Position numbers and translations under genes: made by a program. This document shows positions 1-12,589 of a stretch of 64,000 nt of DNA, in pieces; within the stretch, counting starts at the first letter, position 1, and each line of letters begins with the position of its first letter. Where the stretch lies: positions 496,001 through 560,000 of the forward strand of contig JAHQIW010002017.1 in the NCBI GenBank assembly GCA_019055375.1, written 5' to 3'. The stretch is from Parelaphostrongylus tenuis. Taxonomy: Eukaryota > Nematoda > Chromadorea > Rhabditida > Metastrongylidae. The notes under the pieces are model-generated. The model worked only from the letters and a program-made list of their open reading frames with translations, was not told the origin of the DNA and did no database searches.

Positions 1-1339
1 TCAGACACAGTTCACTAACACAGTGTATGTAATAATAAGTGAAGAAATAAATATTATTGGATTTTATGAGCGAAACTTTTGAAATATCGGTGAAACGCTA
101 ATAAGTTTTAATGGTCGACTGCCTAGAAAAGCGTTGTCGAACACATTGATAATTGAGCAGTTAACCAATCCGAGGAAGCTTTTACAACGACTTAAAGTCT
201 CTTCATAGCAAAAGACACGCTCAAGTGCTGGAATTCTGCTCAAGTAGTATATTTGTGAGACTTCTTCACTGATAAAATTCTCTGGAATTAAATTTACTCA
301 GACCGATAGATTCTCCGCGATGATGAGCTTCTTGAAAAGGCCTTTGCAAAACTTAAGTGTTGAAGCTTTTCACGACGGCGTCTGACATAACATTTACGTT
401 AGACATCCTTCCGATAAAATGAAAGAGTGTGGCAAAAAAGTCTGAGCAGAACAATAACTCCGTAAAAATGAAATTGGACGTAATTTAAGGCGTGGTAGAG
501 CTTCTCGAAGTCGTCACCACATTACAAATAGTGCCCACTTTTCTGTTAATATGGCAGGTTCTCTTAGAAGTTATTCAGGTTTCAGGATGGGATTTCCCTC
601 TCAAGCATAGAGGTGTTGTCGCATTGAACTCTTTAATACATTGCAGTTTGATATAGTAATATTCTTTAATAAAAAATTACAAAATTCAAGTGATACAATT
701 TCATGTATATGACCATTCAGATTTGATACCTTTGTGGTAGGGCTAATATTCTGTGATCATGAAAATCTTAATCTTGAATATCGTGAGAAAACCATGAAAT
801 GACCAGTCAGTTGTGCTCTCCAATGTTTTGCTGCTAATAGGTCAGTTCTTCAAATCTGCAACGATATTTATGATTCTAAGACAAGCAGTCACACATGAAG
901 CTCGGCAACTAAGAACGTCTACTTGTATGTGAAATTTGTAGCGACTCGATTCTGATTTGTTGAGCAATCGTGATTCTACAGTCAAAACTCATCAATCGCT
1001 ATCTCAAGTGTCAGTGAATTCCCAAAACAATCAGCGTTAGTTCTAGGCTGTAGTAGTGACAGCGTCGTGCTTGAAACGGATTAACGGAGTTTTTCTTTTC
1101 CACCACGACATTCGACGACTCACGAGAAGCGATGCAAGCCATTTCCACATAGCGAACTTTGATCAGTAAGATATCTGAGCCACGTTGATTCATGTCAGTA
1201 ATTCTGATTGCTGACCTTCATATAACATCGCATTGTAACGTATTTATTTACTTCAACCTGAACAGCCCGTTTACAACCCTGTGTAAGCTCTTCGGAAGCC
1301 ATTCATGAGAAGAAAATTACTTCTGCCATGGAACGTTAA
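1..1339. other. No gene recognised
   Basis: AT-rich sequence with only short open frames on both strands. I see no spliceable coding exon, no RNA gene and no repeat that I can match elsewhere in the window. Confidence 0.5.
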
Positions 1340-1640
1340 TAGGCCTAAAGCTCTCGGCTTTGTTCAATCCCTGAAGAGATTGTGCCATGCATTCGCCTTC
1401 ACTTTCCAGCTTCGTTAGAGGTGACTGATTGCATATCTGATCTTCGAATGACTCGCAGTTACCTACTGATTTATCAAGTCAATGCTGCTTATCCTCGCAG
1501 ACAAGTCTGTTATCAATTTACAGACCAAAGAAGGATGGAAGGCTTGGTGAGCCTTGAGTGCCAGATAGGGCCATCGCACTTGTGTGCTGCATGCAGAGCA
1601 CTTCTATCCACTGCGCCCACGTGCGCTCTTTATAGATGAA
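1340..1640 (-). mobile_element. tRNA-headed SINE, family S2, copy 1
   Basis: Read on the minus strand, the element opens with a tRNA-like head containing an A-box-like stretch (GCGCAGTGGATAGAAGTG) and a degraded B-box region. It continues through a body with GGCTCACCAAGCCTTCCATC and ends near GCCGAGAGCTTTAGG. The same head, body and end recur at 7787-8058, 33664-33870, 37455-37745 and 57620-57925, always on the minus strand. The open frame through it at 1382-1639 is a by-product of the repeat. SINE identity is inferred from the pol III-type head and the dispersed copies. Confidence 0.6.
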
Positions 1641-3878
1641 TGAATTATCATAACGTGAACTTTTGACATACAAATTGCTCGCCGCTTTCTATCAAATCAA
1701 TGAAGTTTCATGTTGTTCGTATTGATACTACCGCTGCGAAAATTCCTCCACAGCGTGATATCGTCTTTTTGTGAGGTCCACAAAATGGATTTTATTGTGC
1801 AGCATTGATTACAAAACTTTTTCTTGCTAAGTAGTGCCTTTATTTGTAACTTTACTAGCTCGTGAGGAACTTGATATGACTACTGAAATTTATAAGCGTT
1901 CCCGTGACAGACTCTGTGACCTTGATTCATAACCTTCGCGTGGCTAAAGTGTTCACTACGCGCTGAATTACTCACTGAAATCTTACGCATCATGCCAAGC
2001 ATAATTTCAACCACTTCGGATCGGCGATTCGGTATTAATTTGTCTCAATGAGAAAATTACCGATTTTCCCATTGTTGGAGCACCGAAGGCTCTTGCATAG
2101 ATGTAATATTCATTTAAATACCTCTATCGATGGTTATTGAAAATCGATTGTATAAGTCATTCTCAGAAGAATTACCAATGTCGACGGCTTTATCTTTCAT
2201 CTCGTACAAATGCACAACATTATATTGCACTAGTGATTCAGCTTTATATTTCCACTGGTGATACTATGCGACATCCTAAACATTCAGGCACTCACTGATT
2301 CCATCTACAAGACCAGCTAAGCGAAGTTTTCTTGAAATCGGTCCATTACTAGAAGGTGAATGAACGCGGAATAGGTAGTGTTCAGCTATGTGAGTTGAAT
2401 TATTTCTGTAAGATAATGAACACATCTCGTCGTCGATTCCGTACTCGGACACCATCACATTCGCCAGATTTGATTTTTACCTGTGAATTCCATCTGAGGT
2501 GCCCATCTTTGCACTAGTAGACGCGACGTGTGTTAGGTATTTTATTTGTTCTCATTGAACAATATTTACCCAACACACCTCATACGCTTCTATCCAATGG
2601 CTACGTAACCGACTTCCAATCGTACTCAGTTCACACTAAAACAGCTGTCAAACGGTGCTCGAACAATTAGTTAATTATGTCAAAGTTTTCCAACCTGGAA
2701 AAAGTTTTAAAATGTTTAAATTTGTAAGAAAGATTTCAAATTTCGCGCGATGCAAAAAACAAACATGAGTACGTCCTTGACTACGAAGCGGTAATGAGTA
2801 AACCCCACACATACTTGAGCGTTCTTTGAAAATACGATCCCGTGAGCAATATTCTCCATTGAAAAGTTCTATTCATGATATATATAAATCAATGAATAGA
2901 TATAGGGAGCCAGTTCTTCTATACTACTTTTTTCTATATTTTTCATGAAACCGATTTCCGCTTGTGGGAATGAATGATGAGACGAAATAACCTCAGCTCA
3001 TTATGACGTGAGCTCTTCTGCATCCACATATAAGCTTGATTGCTTAACTCCTAAAGCAGTCTCTTTCCCACCGTTTTCTATCATCTATAGCTTTAGGAGA
3101 GTCATTTCGATGAATCCTAACTTAGCACTATTATTCTCATACCTACTTCAGTTTCGTCGCTCACGGTGAAGACTGAAGTCGTGCACAATCGCCTGTCATG
3201 ACAACAGTTGCGAGAAACCGCTATTTACTTGCAACATTCATTCACTTCTCTGCACAGTGTTTGATGCACGTCTCGTGCTACACTAATAATAAAAAGTATG
3301 GTCAAAGAGGCGGCGTGAGTTGAAAGTACAACTTCAAAGCCACTCAGAAGGCGAACAACGGATTAGTTGCACAAACACTGAGCTACGTTGGTACGTATAC
3401 ACGTAATCGTCTCGCAGATGACTTTTAGCATAGCATAGCACTGAATGTTTGATGCTGAAAAATATCAATAAATAAAATTTGAAAAATATAGGCTGAAGGG
3501 AAAAAGTGTTCTGCTCTGGTTATTCTTCAAGAGATGCTCTGTCATCCTCCAAGAAGCACTGCAGAAGTGATTAGGCGCATGATTTGGCTTGCATTCTGCA
3601 AGCTGCAAAATCTACCCATAAGTTGGTATTTTTATTTTATTACACAAGATCGCTACACAAATTCGCCAATCTCTTATGTAAGGACGACTATGTGAAATAG
3701 TGAAGGTGATCAAAGCAAGAACTGATTGTGCATTGAAGGGTATGTTCAGAAGTTGTCTCACAAGCTCCAAATTGATACGTCTTTTCTACACGACTGTGCA
3801 ACATAGACTGTGGAATCTCAGCATTTATTGCTTCTGACTCGCTTCTTGATATCCATCAGTCGTCGGTTATGTGTGCAG
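1641..3878. other. No gene recognised
   Basis: About 2.2 kb of AT-rich DNA without a convincing exon, RNA gene or matched repeat. Short open frames lack splice context or composition typical of the exons seen elsewhere in the window. Confidence 0.4.
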
Positions 3879-3978
3879 GTGTGACTGCTGCCAAAAGATT
3901 TTCGCTATTTTACCTATGAATACCATTGAATGTTGGCCCATTCGATCATCAGTAGAATGCGAGAGTAACCATGCTAAG
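3879..3978 (+). CDS. Possible Cys-rich exon (weak)
   Basis: A 100-bp open stretch follows an acceptor (TGTGCAG) and is followed by a GTATTT donor. It would encode a Cys-rich peptide beginning CDCCQKIFAIL with further cysteines in ECWP and VECES. It lies upstream of, and on the same strand as, the Thr-rich and lustrin-like exons at 5.7-10.0 kb, so it could be an earlier exon of that gene. No phase link to 5697 was established and there is no homology I recognise, so this may equally be chance. Confidence 0.2.
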
Positions 3979-5696
3979 GTATTTTTAGTCTTTCTCACAC
4001 AAAATTATGGGTTTCTGCAGGCAGGGGTAAGCAAACCTGTTTCAGGCAACTCTATTAGTAATTCTTGCTCTAGGAGGAGCAATAGGCTTGATGAACTTGA
4101 AATGAATCAAGTCAAACCATCTTCTTGCCGATCAAGCTTTATTATCATTTCGTTTCCACTAACATAGAATGTATGTATCGGGATTAAGACAGCGTTATCC
4201 TATGCTGATGGTTTATGGGCTGGTTGAAGATGCATTATAATAAACCTCAAGGACACTACTTCAACTAATATTGGAAATTTTTTGGTTAAATAACATATTC
4301 AAATTGAATTGGCCAAACAAGCTGTTCTTTCGATATGAATGCCTTTTAATGAACTAGAATAGAGCCATTTATGAGATATGGTTTGTGATGTCTTCCAACA
4401 TGGGCATCCTGACGAAATGAGGCCGAGGTAGTAAGGCGGAGCAGCGCTGACTGTTCCCTATTTAAGGCGACTGCTCAGGTATGATTCCACACATCACGTA
4501 AAGCAGATGCGTCCTGTCGACCATCTTATTCGCAGTGTTGGCAGTAATATTACCTGGTATGTCTTCTAATCACTAGGAAATTTTCTTAAAAAATATCCTT
4601 CTCTCACAAAAATAGAGTACATAAACGAATATGCTAGAGATGAGTTTGTTGTTTTCGTTTCAGGAATACCACTCATATTGATTTTGTGTGTATAGTCTTA
4701 CTAGCATTTGATCTTATTCATCTTCTTATAAGCCGTGTCACATTGCAAAATGTGACTATGTAGATAACATATCAGTGTACATCGCTTCGTTCGATATAAA
4801 TTCTCTTCTTGTACCTTCATAAGGACTCAATAGGATGTTTATAGAGCACTCAGAATTAAAGATACTTTTGAATTAGCAAACAAGGTTTCCAAGAAAAGCT
4901 CATCTAGAGAGTTGGACGAATAAAGATGAATCAGTATTAAACCAGTCTTGATATTTGGCGATATCATTGCCATTTGATAGTTCAGTATTTGAAATTCATG
5001 GGCATAGTTGTTCAGAAATTAAGTGAAATTTTTCCAACATGGGTCTTAATGGACCAAATTTCGACCTCTCCGCCTCTGTGTGAAGTAAAGGATTAAGAAG
5101 AAACGGTCGACGTTGAGTTCTTCTGCAGCAGCTCGCGTAAGTCTTAAGAGTATCAGCTTCGATGATTCCTTTTTCCATGATTTCTAATGAGGCTGGTATA
5201 AAACCAACTGAGATTTGTGTATTGTTCAATTCCTTTCCCTTTACGAAGCTTCTTGTACTACCACTGCACTGTACGTTATTTCGCATCTCCAGGGTCACAT
5301 GAGTTGTTGGTCATTGCCAGTTGTCTCTGCTGCCTTCACTACCATTTTGAACCAACGTTCCATTGCCACAATTACTTTTGCACCAGCCAAGATCTTCTCT
5401 ATGGTCTGAAATAAGCATGAAATAAAGAGCAAAACTCACGTCATTAACAATGAAATATAAACTGAGAATAGCGCCTTAAAATGATGTAAGATATAACCAC
5501 ATTAATCTAATAAAATATCTCAATTTCAAAAAGCGCGATTCAACAATACCACGAATAGCCGTTACTTCTTCAAGCATTCAGTAAGAAGAAAAGCAGCCTA
5601 AGACGTGATAAGTACAGAGTGAAATGACGAAAGATGATGTAGAGATTGTCAGTACCCATCAGTAATCGATACAACTTCCTTCAATTACAATTTTAG

Positions 5697-8600
5697 TGCT
5701 CACAACACCGGCTACTACAGAACAGTTACGGCAATGGATATTGGAGAACCAAAATAGCATCTTTGGTGAGACTTCTCTAACCGGTAGCACCGACTTAGCC
5801 ACTCTCATTCTTCGGTATGTCACTGGAATGGTCCTTCGTTATTTTGATTTGAAAATTACTAAATTCCACCGCTTTCTGCTTCAACGAGTGAATCATACGT
5901 GATATGCATAAACAAATGTTCACTTGAGTTTTGTTCGACTCTTTCAATCCCAGAAGTACCTTCCTAAGCCTTCTCATTGAACCATTTTGTTCTCTTCATA
6001 TTTTCGTCATTAGAAAACACCTATAAAAACGATTTATAAATTGCTCGCATTTATAAATTGTTTTAAGTGACTACATCTTTAGCATTTCTAAAATTTTATC
6101 TGAATTTTGTCAAGCTCGATCAACTTCAAAAAGAAGGAATTTTGTTTATTTTTATATAAACTTAGAAATTACAGTATTTTCACTGCTTTTTTCGCAGTGT
6201 TATTATGTTCTTATATAACTTAGAGAATTGAGTGGTGAACAAAAACACAGCCTCAGGCGTGAATCGAACCCACGTTTCATCCTATCCGGGGACGCGTGCT
6301 CTACCACTACACCACTGAGGCACATTTGCCCGACCACTCATTCTTCTACATCTCAATGTTAGCTGCTGAAACGTGGGTTCGATTCCCGCCTGAGGCCGTG
6401 TTTTTGTTCACCACTTAATTCTCTAAGTTATATAAGAACATGATAACACTGCGAAAAAAGCAGTGAAAATAGTGTAATTTCGAAGTATTAGTAATTAGAA
6501 TAGCTATCAGCTCAACTGGGTTTATAAAGCGAAAGCGCATACCCGACCAAACCTGTCAAAGGTTGCTGGCTGATAGCTAACATTGAGATGTAGAAGAATG
6601 AGTGGTCGGGCAAATGTGCCTCAGTGGTGTAGTGGTAGAGCACGCGTCCCCGGATAGGATGAAACGTGGGTTCGATTCCCGCCTGAGGCCGTGTTTTTGT
6701 TCACCACTCAATTCTCAAAGTTATAAACTTAGACTTTGATAAGTTGTGATTTGTGCGCATGTGAAATCCAACCCTATTTGTTATCTATGAGAAGAAAGAA
6801 GTGTTATGCGGGTTGAATTAAATGAGATATTAAAAAAAAGGAAAAATCGGTTATCACTTTCAGTCTGAGAAAACATAAAGGATTTTCAGCGATTAAAAGG
6901 TTCTTAGAATACAGATCCTCCATGCTACAAAATTATTTTCAGACTCGAGCATCCACATTCTGTCTAATTCACTTCTGTTTAAGGCTCTTTGGTCTTGACA
7001 AAAGCACTTCAACGATACCTGTGAGTACTACTCCGGTGGCCACCACCACAACGAGGACTATAATAACACCCCTGCTTCCTTCTGCCCGAGATGGTGAGAT
7101 TATTCAAAACAGTGCGTGATAATGAACGAGTGCAGCAATATTGATGTGTACTTTAGCCATGGAATAGGGTATTGTAGAGCACTCATATTTTCTTGCATGT
7201 AAAATCACTTGATCTTGGCAAACCAGAACTTATTTCTCAGTCAATAGCAACAATATAATCTCTGAATGACTACAATATACGATTTTCAAATCTTTATCGA
7301 TAAGGTTATTGGTCGTTAGTTGCTTGCATCGTTTGGTACCGCAGGCCTCAAGGGTTCACTCGTAGCTAAATCAGGATCTCAGAGCAACCTATGTGCACTG
7401 CAACTTCTTCTCGTTCAAACACTCATTGTTCGAACTTTCAACGTGTACTCGTTCAATCGTTCGTACGATGTGTTTACGTTTTCGATCAACGACGGCGCAA
7501 TGCGATTTCCTTACTAGACCTCTTGAAATCTGCGCGCACAATATGAGCTCAGGTCTGCTAAGCTAACAGAGTGTGACCATTACAATTACGTCAGTGTTAT
7601 TCTTTCATTTAATCTTTCAGAAGTCGTACCGTAGATTTTTGACCGATACATTGTTTGAAGTTATGTTTTCAGTTAGTGCGTCATCTCTACATCTATTTAT
7701 GATGAATATTGTGAAACGGTAAGCGCAAGCGGAATAAGTCCACTGTATTTAAGGCTCTCAAGAATACAACCTGTTCCTCTTCTAAGAGTGATAAAGAATA
7801 AAGCTCTCGGCGTTGATCAATGCCTGTGGGGAGCGCCATGCATTCGTCTTCAATTTTCAATTTCGTTTGAGGTGATTGAATGCATATCTGACCTTTACAA
7901 CTACTTATCCTCTCGGACAAGTCTGACGCTAGTCTGGTGCCACTTAGCGACCCCGGAGAGATGGATGGATTGGTGAGCCATAAACGCAATATCGAACCAT
8001 TGACCTCGTGTGCAACACAGAGCACATTTAACCACTGCGCCACATGCGCCCTTCTTCTTTTTACTTGGGCGTTTTCATCGCGCTGTGCTGCTTATGATTT
8101 ATTGAACCTCAAGCAGAGTACTATTGCAAGTACTTTGCAAATTTGACGCTACGCGGCGGCTGCCCTGGTCATCATAAACTTTTTTTCTACACGTGAAGGC
8201 TCTTTATTAATGTTTAAGAAGCCTCTTCAAAATTGCAAACGGCAATATTTTCGGAACACATTTATCCTGTCGAAAAACTGAAGCAGTTCGTTATTTCAAC
8301 ACTAAGCGAGAAGATCTGATAGAACTCCAGTGGACCTCACCCAAACTTTGATAATTATCAACAAAATTCAGATATTATATATATGAATATTCTATGATAT
8401 ATATAATATATGATATGAAGCGGCAATATTCGTTGACATTTATTCAATGAATTTTACCCATTTATAGAAAGAAAAACATCTGATCTACAAAAAATACCAA
8501 GATCGTTGCAAAACTTTTCAAAATAGGATCTAATCAGGAAATCGAAGAATATAGATAAAAACTTATTCAAATATAAAAAGATGACCGCTCTCAACCATAA

Positions 8601-10019
8601 TGATGACTAGAACAACTCTTTCAATCGTAAAAGTGCTGAGACACGACCTAATTCTAGAATCCGAGGCTACATTTTCCTTTCCACCATTGAGGCCTTCGCC
8701 CTGGACCGTGTTTTCCTATTCGGTGGCTGCCAACAATCACCCTCAATGGGAATGACCTGGAGGGCACAGGTCGTCGTAAACTCAAATTATGCTAAGCTTG
8801 AATCAAATCACAAGTCCAGAGCTTCGCTACCTCACCTCAATTGAAATTCTGCGAAGGCCTCAATGTTGCAGTGGATGTCAAATAAGGCCTCAGGAAGAGT
8901 ACTCGCGATTTCTCAAAGACACTTTAGATTTCAAGTTTTGATCTTATCTTAGCACTCATGTGGTTACATTTCACATCTTACCCAGCCGCTAAAACAAAGA
9001 TGAGGAAATAAATAAAATTGAAAATTTCAGCCTTTATAGTCGTTCCTTGTCTTGAAAGCGTTATCCCTGAATGGGTTAGGGCTTGGGTATGATTAATGCG
9101 ATTGATATAGAAAGAGCTATGGACTTTCCTCTGATAGAAAGTCACGCTAGGCCTTCCAAAAATAATCACCACAGGCCAGTTTTTACGGGGTGTTGGAATT
9201 TCGTTACCTTGTGGCTTTGTTTCTTCAAAGGCAATGGTCAAAATTCTTATCAATGTACGACCAGTTGTCAATTTTTGGTACTTTCGTTCGAATCCCGGAT
9301 GGGATTTGCTTTCTTGTAGTCGATAAGGTGATATTTACTACGCGCTAGACAATTATGGATGTTTGACGAGGCTGTTTAATCCTCACGAGCACCACCCGCT
9401 GCGCTTCACGGTGCTGTGTTTGGGAAGGCTAGGCTAAGCGATTAGCACCTTGCAATTTCAACAAGTTCCTCATACCTATCTTAAAATAGCGATGATAGGA
9501 AGCTTTTTGTGCCTATGATTTTTTAGAGGACAAACTCACGAATTTCACGTTGGGGCCATAAGGACACATCAATCGATGTATATTAAGTTATTCGAGAATT
9601 ACTGTCAAATTTTGTCTAATCAAAGCGTCGAAACTTATTTCTGAATGAGCTTTGTGAACCTAAGTAAAAGTCACTATAATGTGAGCACTTCGCTAATGAA
9701 AAACATTTTAGCTTGATTAGATGCGCAAAATGATTTTGTAAAATCGCTACGTTTTGTGGGATGAATGAATAAGAGAAGACGAACCTAGATCGAGCTGCTT
9801 TCTATACCATAAACAAAAATGTATAGCATTACGATCATATTTCAGTATGTCCGTTTTCGGGAGAGCCGTTGATGTTCAAGAAAGAGTTCATGCAATGCCG
9901 ACCAGCAGTCATGGCTGATTGCCCTGTCGGATTTCTTTGCGAACAGTCGTTCGTACTTGGCAAATCAATCTGTTGCCGTGATAAAAGCGTCAAGCCTATT
10001 CCAAAGCGTCCATCAGTAG
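5697..10019 (+). CDS. Thr-rich and lustrin-like Cys-repeat exons, probably 5' part of the SWIP-10/MBLAC1-type gene
   Basis: Three plus-strand exons join in phase. 5697-5814 (acceptor TTTTAG, donor GTATGT) starts LTTPATTEQLRQW. 6984-7093 (acceptor TTTAAG, donor GTGAG) encodes LDKSTSTIPVSTTP and a run of Thr. 9846-10019 (acceptor TTTCAG, donor GTAAGT) encodes a Cys-rich module with CPFSGEPL, FMQCRPAVMADCPVGFLC and SICCRDK. The cysteine spacing and the CPVGFxC...ICC ending match lustrin-type cysteine-rich repeats common in nematode extracellular proteins, so secretion is inferred. Codon phases are 2, 1, then 1 leaving. The last exon can join directly to an acceptor at 14566, or through an unseen exon to 14528. 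Fusion with the downstream metallo-beta-lactamase is inferred from phase and shared Thr-rich style; two adjacent genes remain possible. Confidence 0.55.
6204..6450. repeat. Inverted-repeat element carrying a tRNA-like sequence (family A)
   Basis: The left arm (about 6204-6270, ending in GAGTGGTGAACAAAAACAC next to a tRNA-like 3' end) is repeated in inverted orientation at about 6365-6450. The right arm carries only the 3' half of the tRNA-like sequence (GTGGGTTCGATTCCCGCC). The complete minus-strand tRNA-like sequence at 6250-6321 sits inside the fold. Confidence 0.7.
6250..6321 (-). mobile_element. tRNA-like sequence, family A, copy 1
   Basis: A 72-nt cloverleaf can be drawn. The acceptor GCCTCAG pairs with CTGAGGC, the D stem GTGT with GCAC, and the anticodon stem CGTCC with GGATG around the loop CCGGATA. 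The T arm has loop TTCGATT in other copies (TTCGATTCACG here). The A-box (TGGTGTAGTGGTAG) and B-box (GGTTCGATTC) are intact, so pol III transcription is plausible. The loop position normally U33 is C and the apparent anticodon GGA would be Ser, but there is no long variable arm. It is therefore probably a tRNA-derived mobile element head, not a working tRNA. Confidence 0.6.
6618..6689 (+). mobile_element. tRNA-like sequence, family A, copy 2
   Basis: Nearly identical to the minus-strand copy 300 bp upstream and in opposite orientation, with the T arm GTGGGTTCGATTCCCGC intact. It is preceded by the family A 5' flank (ATTGAGATGTAGAAGAATGAG) and followed at once by the family tail GTGTTTTTGTTCACCACTC. 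Same reservations about a functional anticodon loop. Confidence 0.6.
7787..8058 (-). mobile_element. tRNA-headed SINE, family S2, copy 2
   Basis: The best-preserved S2 copy, about 270 bp. On the minus strand it begins GGGCGCATGTGGCGCAGTGG (A-box-like) followed by GGTTCGATATTGC (B-box-like), then the shared body with a CACCAATCCATCCATC segment, and ends CGCCGAGAGCTTTATTC. Five copies share this layout. It lies in an intron or upstream of the lustrin-like exon at 9846. Confidence 0.65.
8060..9845. other. Probable intron, no gene recognised
   Basis: Lies between the Thr-rich exon ending at 7093 and the Cys-rich exon at 9846, so it is probably intronic. It holds a short TA-rich palindrome (about 8380-8420) and otherwise nothing I can identify. 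Confidence 0.4.
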
Positions 10020-10721
10020 GTAAGTCTTCAAAGTGTTGAAACGGCGAGAAATCAATGAAAAACGCACGCGAACCCAAACGATTAGTGGAAAATGATAGAC
10101 CGGACTCAAGATCACATGCCACAAAGGAACCGAAGTGATCAGGCCTAAGACTAATTGCAGATGTTATTTCTGTGACTTGTACAGTATCTGACGAGTGAGG
10201 CAGCTATCACGAAAGCCGTGTTTCATAGTACTAACAGATACTGTGCCATGACTGCCATGGAAGCAAACAGAGGAAACGTTCTAGATTCAGATCAACCAAG
10301 TTCATTCACAAACGTACAGTTATCTCTGTACAACATGTGAGAATGGTGTGTGCATGTTCCCATCGTAGCTACTTCCAATCGAAAAGTAGGCTAAGTAAAG
10401 CAATCCTATCTTAACTTTTCCGTAGTGACAAATAGGCTGACGGATCCATCTGCGTAAACTCACTTTATCAAACGATTATTCTGACGAAAGGAAAAACAGG
10501 ACGAGCTTAACTTTGTTCTCCTCGGTAGTTTTTCTCTCCACATCGACCTCATTCTGTAGAAAAGCCATCGTGGTTTTCTAGGACGTTATGCTTAATCAGT
10601 TTTGAATGTGGTACATAGGAAAGAACCAAACTGGCCTTCTTGTATACTCCCTGATACATGAATTCTTGGAGAAGCTTTCGCTGCACATAGATTTTATACC
10701 TGACTCTAGTAAACATTCAAT

Positions 10722-10742
10722 ATATATATATTATATATATAT
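10722..10742. repeat. Short (AT)n tract
   Basis: Alternating AT run of about 20 bp with one interruption. Confidence 0.8.
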
Positions 10743-10884
10743 TTCGATGAGCTTAATAATGTTTGCTTTATGAAAAGAGCTTCTTAGTGCGCTATAGCAT
10801 CGAAAAAAATGACGTTTCACACTGAATAGAAAGGTTAACACGAAAATGCTAAATTAATTTAACCGGCAACGGTTTTTCATTCAA

Positions 10885-11166
10885 TCACAATCCTTTTTGT
10901 TTATTTTCGTTGATCACAGAAATAAAATTGCTATATCGTTCTTTTAAGTTCAGCCAAATTCGATTCGTTCGCCTTTCCTCTGGAGTAAAATAACACCAAC
11001 GGCGTCGCAGACGTGGAATGTTTACCCCACTGCCAAAAAAGTGCCATGGTACATCAAAGACAGGTATGCCAGATAAAATTGGTTTTGCCCCGTATGTATT
11101 GATTTCAAGACACCCACCATTTAACTGACTCAAAATACAAACGATAAAAATAATCTGACAATGCAT
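10885..11166 (-). CDS. Possible small secreted protein (weak)
   Basis: A 93-codon minus-strand frame starts MHCQIIFIVCILSQLNGG, which resembles a signal peptide, and continues into a Tyr/Arg-rich region with RRRWCYFTPEERR. It is intact to a stop at 10885. However, its first codons overlap the edge of the foldback repeat beginning near 11150, and I recognise no family. It lies antisense in the probable intron of the upstream gene. It could be a nested gene, a fragment of one, or chance. Confidence 0.25.
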   Translation of the reverse strand: MHCQIIFIVCILSQLNGGCLEINTYGAKPILSGIPVFDVPWHFFGSGVNIPRLRRRWCYFTPEERRTNRIWLNLKERYSNFISVINENKQKGL

Positions 11167-11655
11167 TTTGAGCCTTTCATGAAGTCTGTTATGGTCACTT
11201 ATACATTGCCAAAACACGTGTTTCGGCCTTACCGTCTCGTCAGTTGCACGGTGCGTTTTCGTCCAGCCATTTTCTCGGAGATCTTAGATAAAAGAATCGA
11301 CGGCGAATTTTTTAAACTTGAAGTACGATGAACAATAGCGTAGCGTTCTTTTCAAGGTGATTGATTGTCAATGGTCGGAGATGTCTCGAAAATAGTCGAT
11401 TGCAATGTTTGTTACATGCTCACGTAACATTCAAACGCCGTATAATCGACAATCAATCACTCTGAATGAATGCTGATTGTTTCACCGTAAGTCAAGTTTG
11501 AAAAGTTTATCGTCGACTACCCTATGTGAGGGGTAGATCTCCGAGGAACTGAGTTAACGAAAAGTGACGAGGCGGTAAGGCCGGATCACGTCTTGCACTC
11601 TATAAGTGCCCATAACAGACCTCACGAAAGCTCAAAATACATAGTCCGATTATAC
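11150..11655. mobile_element. Long-arm foldback element, family R2
   Basis: The forward arm at about 11150-11290 (TTTCATGAAGTCTGTTATGG, TTTCGGCCTTACCG) is matched by a reverse-complement arm at about 11520-11655 (CGGTAAGGCCGGATCACG, CCATAACAGACCTCACGAAA). An internal inverted repeat (GGTGATTGATTGTC at about 11357, GACAATCAATCACT at about 11448) lies between the arms. No coding capacity, so a MITE-like foldback element is inferred. Confidence 0.65.
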
Positions 11656-12589
11656 TGTTCTTGAGCGAAATCTCAAAAATAGTTGATTACAATGTTTGAT
11701 GCAATAAAAATAGTTTGCTTACAATGCAATACTTGATTGAAAAGGACTTTTCTTCAACCTCGGTATGGGTAATCATTAGAAGATTATCGTATGATTTAAC
11801 ACGTACTACGAGGTTGACCTCGTTATTATGCTAGATTACACAATACGGTTTAATTTACGATACGAACGGCAGAGAGTGATAGTTGAGAAATCGGTTCTCC
11901 GCGCTTTTGGTGAGTACTGAATACTAAACGAAAACTAATTCTGGAGCATGGAGGAATTCAAACGATGTGACTGTTGCCCAGATTTACTATGCTCACATTC
12001 CTGTGAATATGCCAGTATATCTCACCGTTAAATTCACTCGTCAGCTAATCAAATATTGATATGAGCTTAGTACAATTTTTATTTTAACTCTTAGTTTACC
12101 AGTAAACTTTCACGATATTGAGCCACACACGCCATAATTTCTACTATCCTTCTTGACTGATTCCTTCAAAAAAAAAATTGAGTTAGCCCTTCAAATTTCA
12201 AAAAAGAGGTAAGACTTTGCTCTTTCAATTGCTTTTTAGTTTCTTAGAACTTCTCTTTATTCAACAATTCTGGCATCACCTCACAATAACAGTCAGTAAG
12301 GTTTTATAGTGTCAATAAGTCATAGGACCAGAACAGAATTTTCCTCAGTGTTCGAAGACCTTTGTAAAGGACCGACGCATGGAGACGAATCAAGTTCCAG
12401 AAATACTGGTATTCACACAGCAGAATGTTGATAAAGACTCATGTACAAAAAAACCTTGAAAACACTTAGGTACATTTCTATTATCGGAGAAGGATTTTCG
12501 GAGGCTCTTTTCGCAGGAGAGAAATTTTTCCTTAGATTATTAATATTTGCAAGCTTGAATCATCGTGAATCCAAAGATATACCTGTTTT

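Noticed and set aside
4996..5414. Minus-strand frames with AGAKVIVAMERWFKMV and QISVGFIPASLEIMEK
   Set aside because: They look partly coding but need several breaks and match no family I know. They may be an old gene or transposon fragment, too weak to annotate.
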